In this document: positions 7,475 through 16,088 of the stretch, one piece after another
Layout of the letters: each line of letters opens with the position of its first letter
Position numbering within the stretch: the stretch's first letter is position 1
Source of the DNA: Bacteroidota bacterium
GTDB lineage: Bacteria > Bacteroidota > Bacteroidia > Bacteroidales > FEN-979
NCBI GenBank assembly: GCA_026391355.1
Contig: JAPLDH010000001.1
Coordinates: 1-32,828, forward strand
Length of the DNA stretch: 32,828 nucleotides
Direction of reading: 5' to 3'
Position numbers and translations under genes: made by a program
Notes under the pieces: generated by a model
The model's input: the letters and a program-made list of their open reading frames with translations, nothing else
Database searches by the model: none
What the model was told of the DNA's origin: nothing

Positions 7475-10210
7475 CTATTTCTTCTGTTTTATAACTGCCT
7501 GTGCAGCGGCTAACCTGGCGATTGGAACGCGGAATGGCGAACAACTCACATAAGTAAAGCCCAGTGAATTACAAAATTCAACAGAGGCAGGATCACCGCC
7601 ATGTTCTCCACAAATCCCGATTTCGAGATCTTTCCTTGTCTTACGGCCTTTATTTACCGCAATTGCCATCAGTTCACCAACACCTTCAAAGTCAATGGTC
7701 TGGAAAGGATCTTTTGGCAGGATATGCTTGTTCAGATAATCGGGCAGGAAAGAGCCGATATCATCCCTTGAAAATCCAAAGGTCATCTGGGTAAGGTCGT
7801 TGGTTCCGAACGAGAAGAATTGAGCAACTCCTGCAATCTGATCGGCTGTCAGGGCTGCCCTTGGGATTTCAATCATGGTACCGACCATATGGTGAATTTC
7901 CTTAAGCCCGTATTTAACAAGGACTTCATTATAGATCTTATCGATGATTGCAAACTGATCTTTCAGTTCGCTCACTGTGGAGGTAACCGGGATCATGATC
8001 TCAGGGTAAGGATGTTTGCTCTCCTTCAGCAGTTCTGCTGTGGCTTCAAATACAGCCCTTACCTGCATCTCTGTAATTTCCGGAAAGGTAATCCCAAGAC
8101 GAACACCACGGTGTCCCATCATTGGGTTGGTTTCATGAAGTGCATCCGCTCTCTTGTCAAACTCAAACATGAAAATGCCGAGGCTTTCGGCGATCTTCTG
8201 GCGTGCTTCAATCGCATTGGGAATGAATTCATGCAATGGCGGATCAAGAGTACGAATGGTCACGGGGAATCCATCCATGGCTTCCAGTGTACCTTTGATA
8301 TCTGATTTGACAAAGGGGTAAAGTTCATCAAGTGCATTTCTACGCTCTGTTTCCGTTTTTGAAGCGATCATTTTACGGAGAAGGAACAATGGTTTTTCAG
8401 CATTTTTGCCATAGAACATATGTTCAGTGCGGAACAGTCCGATTCCTTCAGCACCAAAAGCCCGTGCCTTGGCAGCATCTTCAGGGGTATCGGCATTGGT
8501 ACGGATCTTCATGGTACGGATCTCATCGCACAGCCTCATGAATGCCTGGAAATCGGGGTTCTCTTCAGCGGCCTTGATCATGGGGATCTTCCCGTTGTAA
8601 ACGTACCCTTTGGAGCCGTTCAATGAAATGTAATCCCCTTCTTTAAGGGTAATACCATCGACGGTCATGGTTTTTGACGCACTTTCGATTTTCAGCGCCC
8701 CGGCACCAACGATGCAACATTTTCCCCAGCCTCTTGCAACGAGTGCAGCATGACTGGTCATCCCGCCGCGTGCGGTGAGAATTGCATAGGCAACACGCAT
8801 TCCTTCAATATCTTCGGGATTTGTTTCGTCACGGACAAGGATCACGATCTTCCCTTCTTTTGCCCATTTAACGGCTTCTTCAGGTGTAAAAACGATCTGC
8901 CCGGTAGCTCCTCCGGGACCGGCAGGAAGTCCTTTTGCAATCGGTTTCAGGTTTTTCTCAGCGATCGGGTCAAGGATAGGATGGAGTAATTCATCCAGTT
9001 GGGATGGTTCTACGCGGCTTACGGCTTCTTCTTTCGTGATCAGCCCTTCCCTGTACATTTCGAGGGCCATTTTTACTGCAGCCGGACCGTTTCTTTTACC
9101 GACCCTGCATTGCAGCATATATAACTTGCCTTCCTGGATCGTAAATTCGATATCCAGCATATTCCGGTAATGGTTTTCCAGTTTTCGCTGAATTTCGTGG
9201 AGTTCTGCATAGGTTGCAGGTGATGCCATCTCAAGGGAGGTAAGGTGCCTTGATTGTTCTCCTTTGCCAACCTCATTGATCGGATTAGGAGTCCTGATGC
9301 CGGCCACAACATCTTCACCCTGTGCATTTGTCAGCCATTCACCATAAAAATGATTCTCCCCTGTTGCCGGGTTCCTGGTAAATGCAACTCCGGTTGCTGA
9401 AGATTCTCCCATATTCCCGAATACCATAGATTGAACGCTCACGGCAGTGCCCCATTCGTGAGGAATGTTCTCCATCCTCCGGTAAGCAATGGCTCTTTTA
9501 CCCATCCAGCTCTGGAAAACAGCGCCAATAGCGCCCCAAAGCTGTTCCCTGACATCCTCAGGGAAAGGTCTTCCAAGAATTTCCTTCACTCTTACCTTAT
9601 AAATGTCGATAAGTTCTTTCAGGTCGTCGGCAGTGAGTTGTGTATCATTATAATAATCGTGCTTTTCCTTCATTTTATGGAGCTCTTTTTCAAGCTGAAC
9701 CCTTACACCCATGCCTTCTTTAGGTTCAACTCCTGCGGCTTTCTCCATAACGACATCCGAATACATCTGGATCAAACGTCGCTGTGAGTCATATACAAAC
9801 CGCGGGTTACCGGTCTTTTTAATAAGACCTTCGCGGGTACTGTCATTCAATCCGACATTCAGCACGGTCTCCATCATCCCCGGCATGGAAGCCCTGGCGC
9901 CTGAACGCACAGAAACGAGTAACGGGTTGTCCTTGTCGCCGAAAATCGCATCCATCTCCTTTTGTGTCTTATTCAGGGCGTCTTCGAGTTGCTCCTTTAA
10001 TTCATTCGGGTAGTTCCTGTTGTTCTCGTAGTAATACGTACAAACTTCCGTAGAAATGGTAAATCCTGCCGGAACAGGTAAACCGATATTAACCATCTCT
10101 GCAAGGTTAGCCCCTTTTCCACCAAGCAGGTTCTTCATGTCTGCTTCACCTTCTGCTTTTTTACCTCCAAAAAAGTAGATGTACTTTTTCTCGTTGACAT
10201 CTTTTGACAT
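7475..10210 (-). CDS. ppdK: Pyruvate, phosphate dikinase
   Basis: A 911-residue cytoplasmic enzyme that interconverts pyruvate, ATP and phosphate with phosphoenolpyruvate, AMP and pyrophosphate. All three parts are present: an N-terminal ATP-grasp-like nucleotide domain (LLGGKGANLAEM at 28-39; VSVRSGARASMPGMMETVLN at 99-118), the swivelling phosphohistidine domain with catalytic His487 in GGMTSHAALVARG, and the C-terminal PEP/pyruvate barrel (GIGLFRTEHMF, SFGTNDLTQMTFGFSRDD, and the catalytic Cys in ICGEHGGDP). The length matches the bacterial family. QCRVGKRNG replaces the more usual QTRxGKRT near 367-375, a conservative change. In anaerobes and Bacteroidetes it can serve either gluconeogenesis or pyrophosphate-linked glycolysis. 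A -7 box lies about 60 bp upstream. Mono-cistronic or leading into the oxidoreductase gene. Confidence 0.97.
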   Translation of the reverse strand: MSKDVNEKKYIYFFGGKKAEGEADMKNLLGGKGANLAEMVNIGLPVPAGFTISTEVCTYYYENNRNYPNELKEQLEDALNKTQKEMDAIFGDKDNPLLVSVRSGARASMPGMMETVLNVGLNDSTREGLIKKTGNPRFVYDSQRRLIQMYSDVVMEKAAGVEPKEGMGVRVQLEKELHKMKEKHDYYNDTQLTADDLKELIDIYKVRVKEILGRPFPEDVREQLWGAIGAVFQSWMGKRAIAYRRMENIPHEWGTAVSVQSMVFGNMGESSATGVAFTRNPATGENHFYGEWLTNAQGEDVVAGIRTPNPINEVGKGEQSRHLTSLEMASPATYAELHEIQRKLENHYRNMLDIEFTIQEGKLYMLQCRVGKRNGPAAVKMALEMYREGLITKEEAVSRVEPSQLDELLHPILDPIAEKNLKPIAKGLPAGPGGATGQIVFTPEEAVKWAKEGKIVILVRDETNPEDIEGMRVAYAILTARGGMTSHAALVARGWGKCCIVGAGALKIESASKTMTVDGITLKEGDYISLNGSKGYVYNGKIPMIKAAEENPDFQAFMRLCDEIRTMKIRTNADTPEDAAKARAFGAEGIGLFRTEHMFYGKNAEKPLFLLRKMIASKTETERRNALDELYPFVKSDIKGTLEAMDGFPVTIRTLDPPLHEFIPNAIEARQKIAESLGIFMFEFDKRADALHETNPMMGHRGVRLGITFPEITEMQVRAVFEATAELLKESKHPYPEIMIPVTSTVSELKDQFAIIDKIYNEVLVKYGLKEIHHMVGTMIEIPRAALTADQIAGVAQFFSFGTNDLTQMTFGFSRDDIGSFLPDYLNKHILPKDPFQTIDFEGVGELMAIAVNKGRKTRKDLEIGICGEHGGDPASVEFCNSLGFTYVSCSPFRVPIARLAAAQAVIKQKK

Positions 10211-10269
10211 AGTTCGAAATCTTTAAAGTGTTGATTATCTTAATAAAGTTGGTTGATAAATTGAAGCGG

Positions 10270-10277
10270 CAAAAGTA
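10270..10277 (-). promoter_or_regulatory. Candidate -7 promoter box for ppdK
   Basis: Read on the minus strand this is TACTTTTG, a full match to TAnnTTTG, giving a leader of roughly 50 nt before the ppdK ATG at 10210. A CTTT about 23 bp further upstream is at best a weak -33 element. Confidence 0.5.
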
Positions 10278-10316
10278 AGATAATTTCCTGACGTGGGGGT
10301 TAAAGGAGCATGAAAT

Positions 10317-11012
10317 TTAATAACTCAGTTTCCCAAGATTATTCATGTTCCATAGGATCCATTCCTGCCTGTTTCTGATATACGAGGTTGGATGTACCGG
10401 GTTCCATTTCTTCGGGTTTGGCAGGATGGCGGCAATCATTGCTGCTTCATTCCTCGTTAATGCCGAAGCAGGTTTATTAAAATAGCTGGTGGAAGCCTTT
10501 TCAGCGCCATAAATGCCGTCGCCCATCTCAATGACATTGAGATATACTTCCATGATCCGTTTTTTAGACCAGAAAAATTCCGTAAGAACAGTAAAATATA
10601 CCTCCAGTCCTTTACGTACCCAGGATCGTTGGGGCCAGAGAAAAACATTTTTAGCGGTTTGCTGGGAGATCGTACTGGCCCCATGGACCTTCTTACCCTG
10701 TTTCCTTTCATTGTAATCCTGGGCCTTTTCAATGGCTTTGAAATCAAAACCGTGATGCTCAAGGAAGAGGTTATCTTCGGATGCAACAACAGCGAGCTGG
10801 AGATCCGGGGAGATCTTTTCAAGTGGTACCCATTTTTTGGACAGGTTCAGCTTCTCGCCATGAACAGCCATCCCGGCAATCCTGATCAGCATTAATGGAG
10901 TGACAGGGGGATTGATAAACCGGTAAAGGATGACAAAAAACAGGGATGTCCCGAAAAAAAGGATCAGGGACCAGAGGATGAACCGGCGTAAGAATCTCCA
11001 GAATTTCTTCAT
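10317..11012 (-). CDS. mtgA: Monofunctional biosynthetic peptidoglycan transglycosylase
   Basis: A 231-residue inner-membrane GT51 enzyme that polymerises lipid II into glycan strands. One membrane segment lies at about 11-31 after a basic start (MKKFWRFLRRF). The GT51 motifs appear in order: ASEDNLFLEHHGFD with catalytic Glu79, GASTISQQTAKNVFLW (111-126), RKGLEVYFTVLTE with the second Glu at 137, and KKRIMEVYLNVIEMGDGIYGAE. There is no transpeptidase domain and the length is normal for MtgA. It starts 24 bp after the stop of the DUF4476 gene on the same strand, so the two are probably co-transcribed. Confidence 0.95.
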   Translation of the reverse strand: MKKFWRFLRRFILWSLILFFGTSLFFVILYRFINPPVTPLMLIRIAGMAVHGEKLNLSKKWVPLEKISPDLQLAVVASEDNLFLEHHGFDFKAIEKAQDYNERKQGKKVHGASTISQQTAKNVFLWPQRSWVRKGLEVYFTVLTEFFWSKKRIMEVYLNVIEMGDGIYGAEKASTSYFNKPASALTRNEAAMIAAILPNPKKWNPVHPTSYIRNRQEWILWNMNNLGKLSY

Positions 11013-11036
11013 TATTTCATTGACCGGAAATACGGT

Positions 11037-11993
11037 CTATTTCCTATTAGCCTGGATATACTTTTTGAGATCATCTATGGAAGATTCAAATTGGAATGCA
11101 GCGTTAACCTTATAATAGTTGCCCAAATCAAAAGTATAACGGTAAGCAAATTTTGCAAATTCCAGGCGCGTATTTTCAAAGGAAAACAGTTCCATAATCT
11201 CTCTGACCTCGGATGCAAACATGCAGGTTGCACTGATCACCTCCTTGGCAATGGTCAGTTTGCTGTCTTCGAATGATTTCGACTCAATCGTCTGCTTAAC
11301 GTCCTGGAAATCCAGGTCTGTCATGGGGTAAGGGCAACCAACAGGTCCGTTGTAACCGGGCATGACATAGGGAGGCTTGCTGTGATGCGCTGCACCATGA
11401 TCATGATCCCCTTCCACCTCCTGGTGAATTTCGCCACCCTGGGTTGATGTGGTTGTTGTAACTGTTGTGGATGAGGTTTGAACAGAACCGTTGCTTCCAT
11501 CATCGCTTATCATCACGTTCATATCCATTCCCGGTGCACTTACATTACCTGATACGGTGGTATTGGTGGTTTGGGTAACTGTAGTGGTGGTAACAGCAGG
11601 AACAGTGGTAAAGACGAAGATCTTCTGCGTCGGGGGTGGTGGAGGTGCCTGTTCAATATCGACCTGGTCCATGAACCTGATCACAAATTCACCCTTGTTG
11701 TTCTTCCGGATACAAAAAGTGGTTTCCGTTCCCTGGGTAAAAAGAACCGTTTTATCCAACTGTTTTAATTTTGGATCTTCAAACATGATCCTGACCTTAT
11801 ACGACGGGGCAGGGAGATGGGTGATCTGGACATTGGTTTCGGGCGATGCATTTTGCCGGATACCGTTAAGAACCAGGTAAAACCGTTCACCACCCTCGGT
11901 AAAGAAGACCAGGTTTGTTGATTGTGCCGATACAATTCGTGCACTCATACCAAGGAGGAAGACAAGGAAAATAAAAAATAACTGTTTTCTCAT
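11037..11993 (-). CDS. Exported DUF4476-domain protein with Thr-rich and His-rich linker
   Basis: A 318-residue exported protein of unknown function. Signal peptide about 1-24 (FFIFLVFLLGMSARIVSAQ). Residues about 25-112 form an all-beta N-terminal domain; then PPPPPP and a linker of long Thr/Val/Ser runs (about 115-195); then a His/acid-rich stretch (HQEVEGDHDHGAAHHS, about 190-206). The last ~95 residues are the Bacteroidetes DUF4476 domain: a helical module with ISATCMFASEVREIMELFSFE and FAKFAYRYTFDLGNYY. I chose ATG 11993; a TTG two codons upstream is also open. A TACATTTG -7 box lies at 12092-12099, leaving about a 90-nt leader. Its pairing with mtgA suggests an envelope role, which is inference. 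The His cluster could bind metal. Confidence 0.85.
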   Translation of the reverse strand: MRKQLFFIFLVFLLGMSARIVSAQSTNLVFFTEGGERFYLVLNGIRQNASPETNVQITHLPAPSYKVRIMFEDPKLKQLDKTVLFTQGTETTFCIRKNNKGEFVIRFMDQVDIEQAPPPPPTQKIFVFTTVPAVTTTTVTQTTNTTVSGNVSAPGMDMNVMISDDGSNGSVQTSSTTVTTTTSTQGGEIHQEVEGDHDHGAAHHSKPPYVMPGYNGPVGCPYPMTDLDFQDVKQTIESKSFEDSKLTIAKEVISATCMFASEVREIMELFSFENTRLEFAKFAYRYTFDLGNYYKVNAAFQFESSIDDLKKYIQANRK

Positions 11994-12091
11994 AAACAAT
12001 CCGTTGTTAAATGGCTTTTATGCTTCTATTAACAGGGTTTATTTCGTGTCATGAAGCAGTAAAGGCCGGGTTTGATATCCCTAAACTCCTG

Positions 12092-12099
12092 CAAATGTA
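12092..12099 (-). promoter_or_regulatory. Candidate -7 box for the DUF4476-mtgA unit
   Basis: On the minus strand this reads TACATTTG, matching TAnnTTTG. It would start transcription near 12085. It is only 11 bp from the oppositely directed box at 12111-12118. Confidence 0.45.
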
Positions 12100-12110
12100 A
12101 ATAAATTTCC

Positions 12111-12118
12111 TAATTTTG
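12111..12118 (+). promoter_or_regulatory. Candidate -7 box for the lysine-degradation genes
   Basis: TAATTTTG matches TAnnTTTG and would give a leader of about 20 nt before ATG 12143. The divergent arrangement with 12092-12099 means the two promoters must share or overlap their upstream elements. Confidence 0.5.
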
Positions 12119-12142
12119 AGGCCTGTTAAACTAACCCGAACG

Positions 12143-13450
12143 ATGAGTAGATTTATCTGTATCCGTCACGAAGACAAGTATGAAATGGAGCGGAGGGCCC
12201 CGTTAACACCCAAGCATGTTGAGCGCCTTGTAAAACAAAAGATGATGGATATCATTGTCCAGAGTTCTGAAAAAAGAGTATTTACCGATGAGGAGTATAT
12301 CAAGGCAGGAGCAAAGATCTCAAGGGATTTGAAGAAATGCTCTGTGGTTTTTGGAGTAAAGGAGATGCCTCTTCATGTCTTTGAACCTGAAAAAACATAT
12401 GTCTTCTTTGCCCATGTACTAAAGGGACAACCCCATAATATGCCCATGCTCAGAAGGATGATAGAGTTGAAATGTAATCTTATCGATTATGAACGGATTG
12501 TGGATGAGCAGGGTAAAAGACTGATATTTTTCGGGCACTATGCCGGGTTGGCAGGAATGATAAATTCTTTCTGGGCGCTTGGTTTACGCCTGAAAGAGCA
12601 TGGATATATTTCTAATTTATTAAAAATCCGGCAGGCGCATCAATACCATTCGATCCGGGAAGCAAAGGATGATATATCCGCAATCGGTCAGCTGATCGCT
12701 GAAAATGGTATTCCTGATCACCTTAAACCCTTTGTCATCGGGTTTACAGGGTATGGAAATGTTTCCCAGGGTGCGCAGGAGATCTGTGGTTTATTGCCTG
12801 TCAAGGAAATATCTCCGGAAAAATTACTCACTCTGCATCACCGGAAAAAGCTACCCGGCAATTTAATTTATAAGGTTGTTTTTCATGAAGAAGATATGTA
12901 TGAACATGTTGATGGTGAGGCCTTTGATCTTCATGAATATTTCTCAAATCCACAAAATTACAGGAGTAAGTTTGAGAAATATATTCCACTATTATCCATG
13001 CTCATCAATTGTGTTTATTGGGATAAACGTTATCCAAGGTTGGTCACGAAAGCATACCTGAAGAAACTTTATTCACGGCCTGTAACCAAACTTACTGTGA
13101 TCGGGGATATCAGTTGTGATGTTGAAGGGGCGGTGGAATGTACTTTGAAACCCACAACGATTGAGAATCCGCTATATGTTTATGATCCCGAAACACAAAC
13201 CATCAAAGACGGGTGTGAAGGCAAAGGAGTACAGATCATGGCAGTAGATATCCTTCCTGCCGAACTTCCAAGGGATTCATCAAATGGTTTTGCAGATGTA
13301 TTGGTAAACTATGTAAAACCGATCGCTGATGCTGATTTCGATGAACCCTTTGAGGATCTTGATCTGCCAAAAGCAATCAAAAAAGGACTGATCCTTCACA
13401 AGGGGGAGCTGACGCCGGACTACAAATATCTCGAAGAATTCATTAAATAA
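12143..13450 (+). CDS. Lysine-ketoglutarate reductase-like (saccharopine-forming) protein
   Basis: A 435-residue cytoplasmic protein of the AlaDH/PNT-like family, matching the N-terminal LKR half of the bifunctional plant/animal AASS enzyme. LKR condenses lysine and 2-oxoglutarate to saccharopine with NADPH. Visible marks are ERRAPLTP near 15-22, the HYAGLAGMINSFWALGLRL segment, a glycine-rich nucleotide-binding turn GFTGYGNVSQG near 200, and VIGDISCDVEGAVE near 319-332 with the following SLKPTTIENP-type loop (here TLKPTTIENPLYVYDP). A longer reading from TTG 12116 would overlap the -7 box, so ATG 12143 is preferred. The gene downstream encodes the saccharopine dehydrogenase half, 153 bp away. 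In eukaryotes the halves are fused; here they are separate. Confidence 0.85.
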   Translation: MSRFICIRHEDKYEMERRAPLTPKHVERLVKQKMMDIIVQSSEKRVFTDEEYIKAGAKISRDLKKCSVVFGVKEMPLHVFEPEKTYVFFAHVLKGQPHNMPMLRRMIELKCNLIDYERIVDEQGKRLIFFGHYAGLAGMINSFWALGLRLKEHGYISNLLKIRQAHQYHSIREAKDDISAIGQLIAENGIPDHLKPFVIGFTGYGNVSQGAQEICGLLPVKEISPEKLLTLHHRKKLPGNLIYKVVFHEEDMYEHVDGEAFDLHEYFSNPQNYRSKFEKYIPLLSMLINCVYWDKRYPRLVTKAYLKKLYSRPVTKLTVIGDISCDVEGAVECTLKPTTIENPLYVYDPETQTIKDGCEGKGVQIMAVDILPAELPRDSSNGFADVLVNYVKPIADADFDEPFEDLDLPKAIKKGLILHKGELTPDYKYLEEFIK

Positions 13451-13565
13451 TTTACCATTTACCATTGACTATTTACCATTTCATTTATTATTTACTATTG
13501 ACTATTAAAGCTTTGCAGATAATATAAAACTCACAAATTCACGAGCTCACGAGCTCACCAGCTAC
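13450..13565. repeat. Degenerate short-period repeats in the LKR-SDH gap
   Basis: From 13452 to about 13508 the units TTTACCATT, TTGACTA and TTTATTA recur at 7-11 nt spacing; from about 13531 to 13563 a second type, (a)CACGAGCT/CACCAGCT, recurs three times. No ORF or clear hairpin terminator is present. This separates the two lysine genes by 153 bp. Confidence 0.65.
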
Positions 13566-13603
13566 TAAATTGATAAGTATTAAGTTTAACATTTTGTAAT
13601 TAT

Positions 13604-14941
13604 ATGAGTAAAGTTCTGATTCTCGGTGCCGGGCTTGTTGCCAAACCGATGGTACAATACCTCCTCGGTAAAAACTATCATGTAACCATTGCTTCCAATA
13701 CTCCCGACAGGGCCCAGGAAATGATCAGGGAGCATCCGAATGGCTCTCTTATTTTCTGGGAGGCGGGTGATGAGGCCACACTTGATCGTTTGATCAAGAA
13801 CAATGACCTAACAGTCAGTTTGTTACCTTATGTATTTCATGTGATGGTAGCCAGGCATTGCCTGAATCACAGGAAGAACCTTGTCACTACTTCCTATGTG
13901 AAACCTGAGATGCGTGCCTTGGATGAGGATGCAAGAAAAGCAGGAATTCTTTTTCTGAATGAGATCGGATTGGACCCGGGTATTGACCATATGTCGGCCA
14001 TGCGTATCATTGATCATATTCACGGAAAAGGTGGCCAGGTTCTTGAGTTTTATTCGATATGCGGCGCTTTACCTGCCCCTGAAGCCGCCGAAAACCCTTT
14101 CCGGTACAAATTTTCCTGGAGCCCTAAAGGAGTAGTCCTTGCGGGTAACAATGATGCAATATTCCTGAAGCATGGCATGGAAATCCCTGTTCCGACAAAG
14201 GATCTGTTCAAGAACCCCTTCACGGTAGATTTTCCGGAAATTGGTTTGCTTGAAGTTTATCCCAACAGAGATTCGCTTACTTATAAAGAGATATATGGAA
14301 TACCGGAAGCAAAAACCATGTTTCGAGGCACTTTCCGTTATAAGGGTTGGTGTGAAACCCTCGATGTGATGAAACAACTCAACCTGATCTCCCCCGAAAA
14401 GTTCGATATGAACGGGATGACCTATGCAGATATGCTGGCCCACCAGACAGGGTCAAAAAATACAACCGATATTCGTTTTCAGGTTGCACATTATCTTGGT
14501 ATCAGGGAAAATGCTTATGCACTTGATGCCCTGGGATGGCTTGGCCTATTTGACAACCATCCGATGAACAGGAATATTGATTCTACATTTGAAGTAACTT
14601 CAGACCTGATGATCGGGAAGATGAGCCTCGGAAAGAATGAAAGGGATATGGTCGTTCTTCAGCATACCTTCCTGGCAAGCTACCCTGATGGGAAAAACGA
14701 GGTGATCCGCTCCCGTATGCTTGATTTCGGTACACTTTCCACCGATACATCCATTGCACGGACTGTCGCATTACCGGCTGCAATCGGGGCGGAAATGATC
14801 CTTACCGGTAAGATCGCAGTTAAGGGTGTTCATATCCCTGTGATCCCTGAGATCTATAACCCCGTCCTTGATCAACTGGAACACCTTAATATTAAAATGA
14901 AGGAAGAATATGGATTGCCTTTGAGTGAAATTATTAAGTAA
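13604..14941 (+). CDS. Saccharopine dehydrogenase (glutamate-forming type)
   Basis: A 445-residue cytoplasmic oxidoreductase matching the SDH half of AASS/LYS9-type saccharopine dehydrogenases. The family oxidises saccharopine to glutamate and 2-aminoadipate semialdehyde. The Rossmann start VLILGAGLVAKPMVQYL (GAG at 8-10) is clear, followed by NDLTVSLLPYVFH and the conserved NEIGLDPGIDHMSAM segment; FRGTFRYKGWCETLDVMKQL and the later ALPAAIGAEMILTGKI match the substrate domain. With the LKR gene just upstream it makes a complete lysine to aminoadipate semialdehyde route. The reverse (biosynthetic) direction cannot be excluded from sequence, but paired LKR-SDH genes usually mean catabolism. 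No aminoadipate semialdehyde dehydrogenase is in the window. The TerB-DnaJ gene starts 11 bp after its stop. Confidence 0.9.
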   Translation: MSKVLILGAGLVAKPMVQYLLGKNYHVTIASNTPDRAQEMIREHPNGSLIFWEAGDEATLDRLIKNNDLTVSLLPYVFHVMVARHCLNHRKNLVTTSYVKPEMRALDEDARKAGILFLNEIGLDPGIDHMSAMRIIDHIHGKGGQVLEFYSICGALPAPEAAENPFRYKFSWSPKGVVLAGNNDAIFLKHGMEIPVPTKDLFKNPFTVDFPEIGLLEVYPNRDSLTYKEIYGIPEAKTMFRGTFRYKGWCETLDVMKQLNLISPEKFDMNGMTYADMLAHQTGSKNTTDIRFQVAHYLGIRENAYALDALGWLGLFDNHPMNRNIDSTFEVTSDLMIGKMSLGKNERDMVVLQHTFLASYPDGKNEVIRSRMLDFGTLSTDTSIARTVALPAAIGAEMILTGKIAVKGVHIPVIPEIYNPVLDQLEHLNIKMKEEYGLPLSEIIK

Positions 14942-14952
14942 TCCCGCCGACA

Positions 14953-15843
14953 ATGAGTTCCTTTATAGTTATCATCATTGCAATAATTTTTATTTACGCA
15001 CTGTTCAGTGTGCTTGGTAAAAAGGGGAAACCCGCTTCACCAAAACCGGGTTCTGATCCCAATCAGGATTACAGTAAAGGTTCCTCCTCCCGGTCAACCG
15101 CAGGATCCTCTTTTGGAACAGGCTCCGGACTGAAATACGGAAAATGGGTAGGGGGGGGACTTGGCTGGGTATTTGGCGGTCCCATCGGGGCTATCCTGGG
15201 GTTTGCCATGGGATCCATGTTAGATGGAGTAAGGATCAGCTCTAATGTTTATAAGGGTACAGCACGGGACGACTTTGCCATGAGTCTCCTGGTTTTATCT
15301 GCCGCTGTCATGAAAGCCGATGGAAAAGTCGTCAAATCAGAACTCGACTATGTGAAGAATTTCTTCCTGGCGCAATTTGGAGTCGATGAAACTGAAAGAT
15401 TACTCCCGATATTACGGGAAATTCTGAAACAGGATATCAATGTTCCGGATGTCAGCATACAGATCGGGCAGTACATGGATTATTCCTCACGGCTTCAGCT
15501 CATGCACTATCTTTTTGGCATCGCTCAGGCTGATGGACAAATAGATGTTTCTGAGGTTGATATCATTGAAAGAATTTCTGCCTCGATGGGGATCCATCCG
15601 GCCGAATTTGCTTCCATTAAAGCGATGTTCATCAAGGACCTCAACAATGCTTACAGTATCCTGGAAATTATACCTGACGCAACCGATGACGAGGTAAAGA
15701 AAGCCTATCGTCGCCTTGCAGTGCAATACCACCCTGATAAAGTTGCACATCTTGGAGAGGATATCAAAAAGTCGGCTACAGAGAAATTTCAGAAGCTGAA
15801 TGCTGCGTACGAGGAAATAAAGAAGCAGAGGGGAATCAAATAA
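14953..15843 (+). CDS. Membrane-anchored TerB-DnaJ (DjlA-like) co-chaperone
   Basis: A 296-residue protein. One membrane segment at about 4-20 is followed by a Ser/Gly-rich linker (30-65), a glycine-rich hydrophobic stretch (66-92; GGGLGWVFGGPIGAILGFAMG) that may form a second membrane-inserted hairpin, a TerB-like helical domain (about 105-225) with two acidic motifs (KADGKVVKSELDYV and QADGQIDVSEVDII), and a C-terminal J-domain (about 232-293) with the HPD triad at 260-262. This order matches DjlA, which recruits DnaK to the inner membrane. It lies 11 bp after saccharopine dehydrogenase and so is probably co-transcribed, but no functional link to lysine metabolism is evident. Confidence 0.9.
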   Translation: MSSFIVIIIAIIFIYALFSVLGKKGKPASPKPGSDPNQDYSKGSSSRSTAGSSFGTGSGLKYGKWVGGGLGWVFGGPIGAILGFAMGSMLDGVRISSNVYKGTARDDFAMSLLVLSAAVMKADGKVVKSELDYVKNFFLAQFGVDETERLLPILREILKQDINVPDVSIQIGQYMDYSSRLQLMHYLFGIAQADGQIDVSEVDIIERISASMGIHPAEFASIKAMFIKDLNNAYSILEIIPDATDDEVKKAYRRLAVQYHPDKVAHLGEDIKKSATEKFQKLNAAYEEIKKQRGIK

Positions 15844-15847
15844 GTTA

Positions 15848-15956
15848 CAGACCTTCCAGGTTTCAGTAAGCTAACAGTAAACGCTTGCCAATAAAAACCT
15901 GGAAGGTCTCATTTAACAGACGATACTCCATTTCAAATAGAAACCTGGAAGGTCTG
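15848..15956. repeat. Three copies of AAACCTGGAAGGTCT, one inverted
   Basis: CAGACCTTCCAGGTTT at 15848-15863 is the exact reverse complement of 15941-15956; a further direct copy (15 nt) is at 15895-15909. The first copy begins 4 nt after the TerB-DnaJ stop and could pair with either of the others, so it may form alternative 3' stem-loops. Confidence 0.85.
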
Positions 15957-16088
15957 ATCGATTAGTAAATCGTCCAATCATAATATAAATTTCCCCGGCC
16001 TTTTGTACCCAATGGCTACCTGATTTAACTTTTGACTTTTTTTTCAAAAGACAGTATGACCTTTTTATTTTTTTCCGATTAATTTTTT

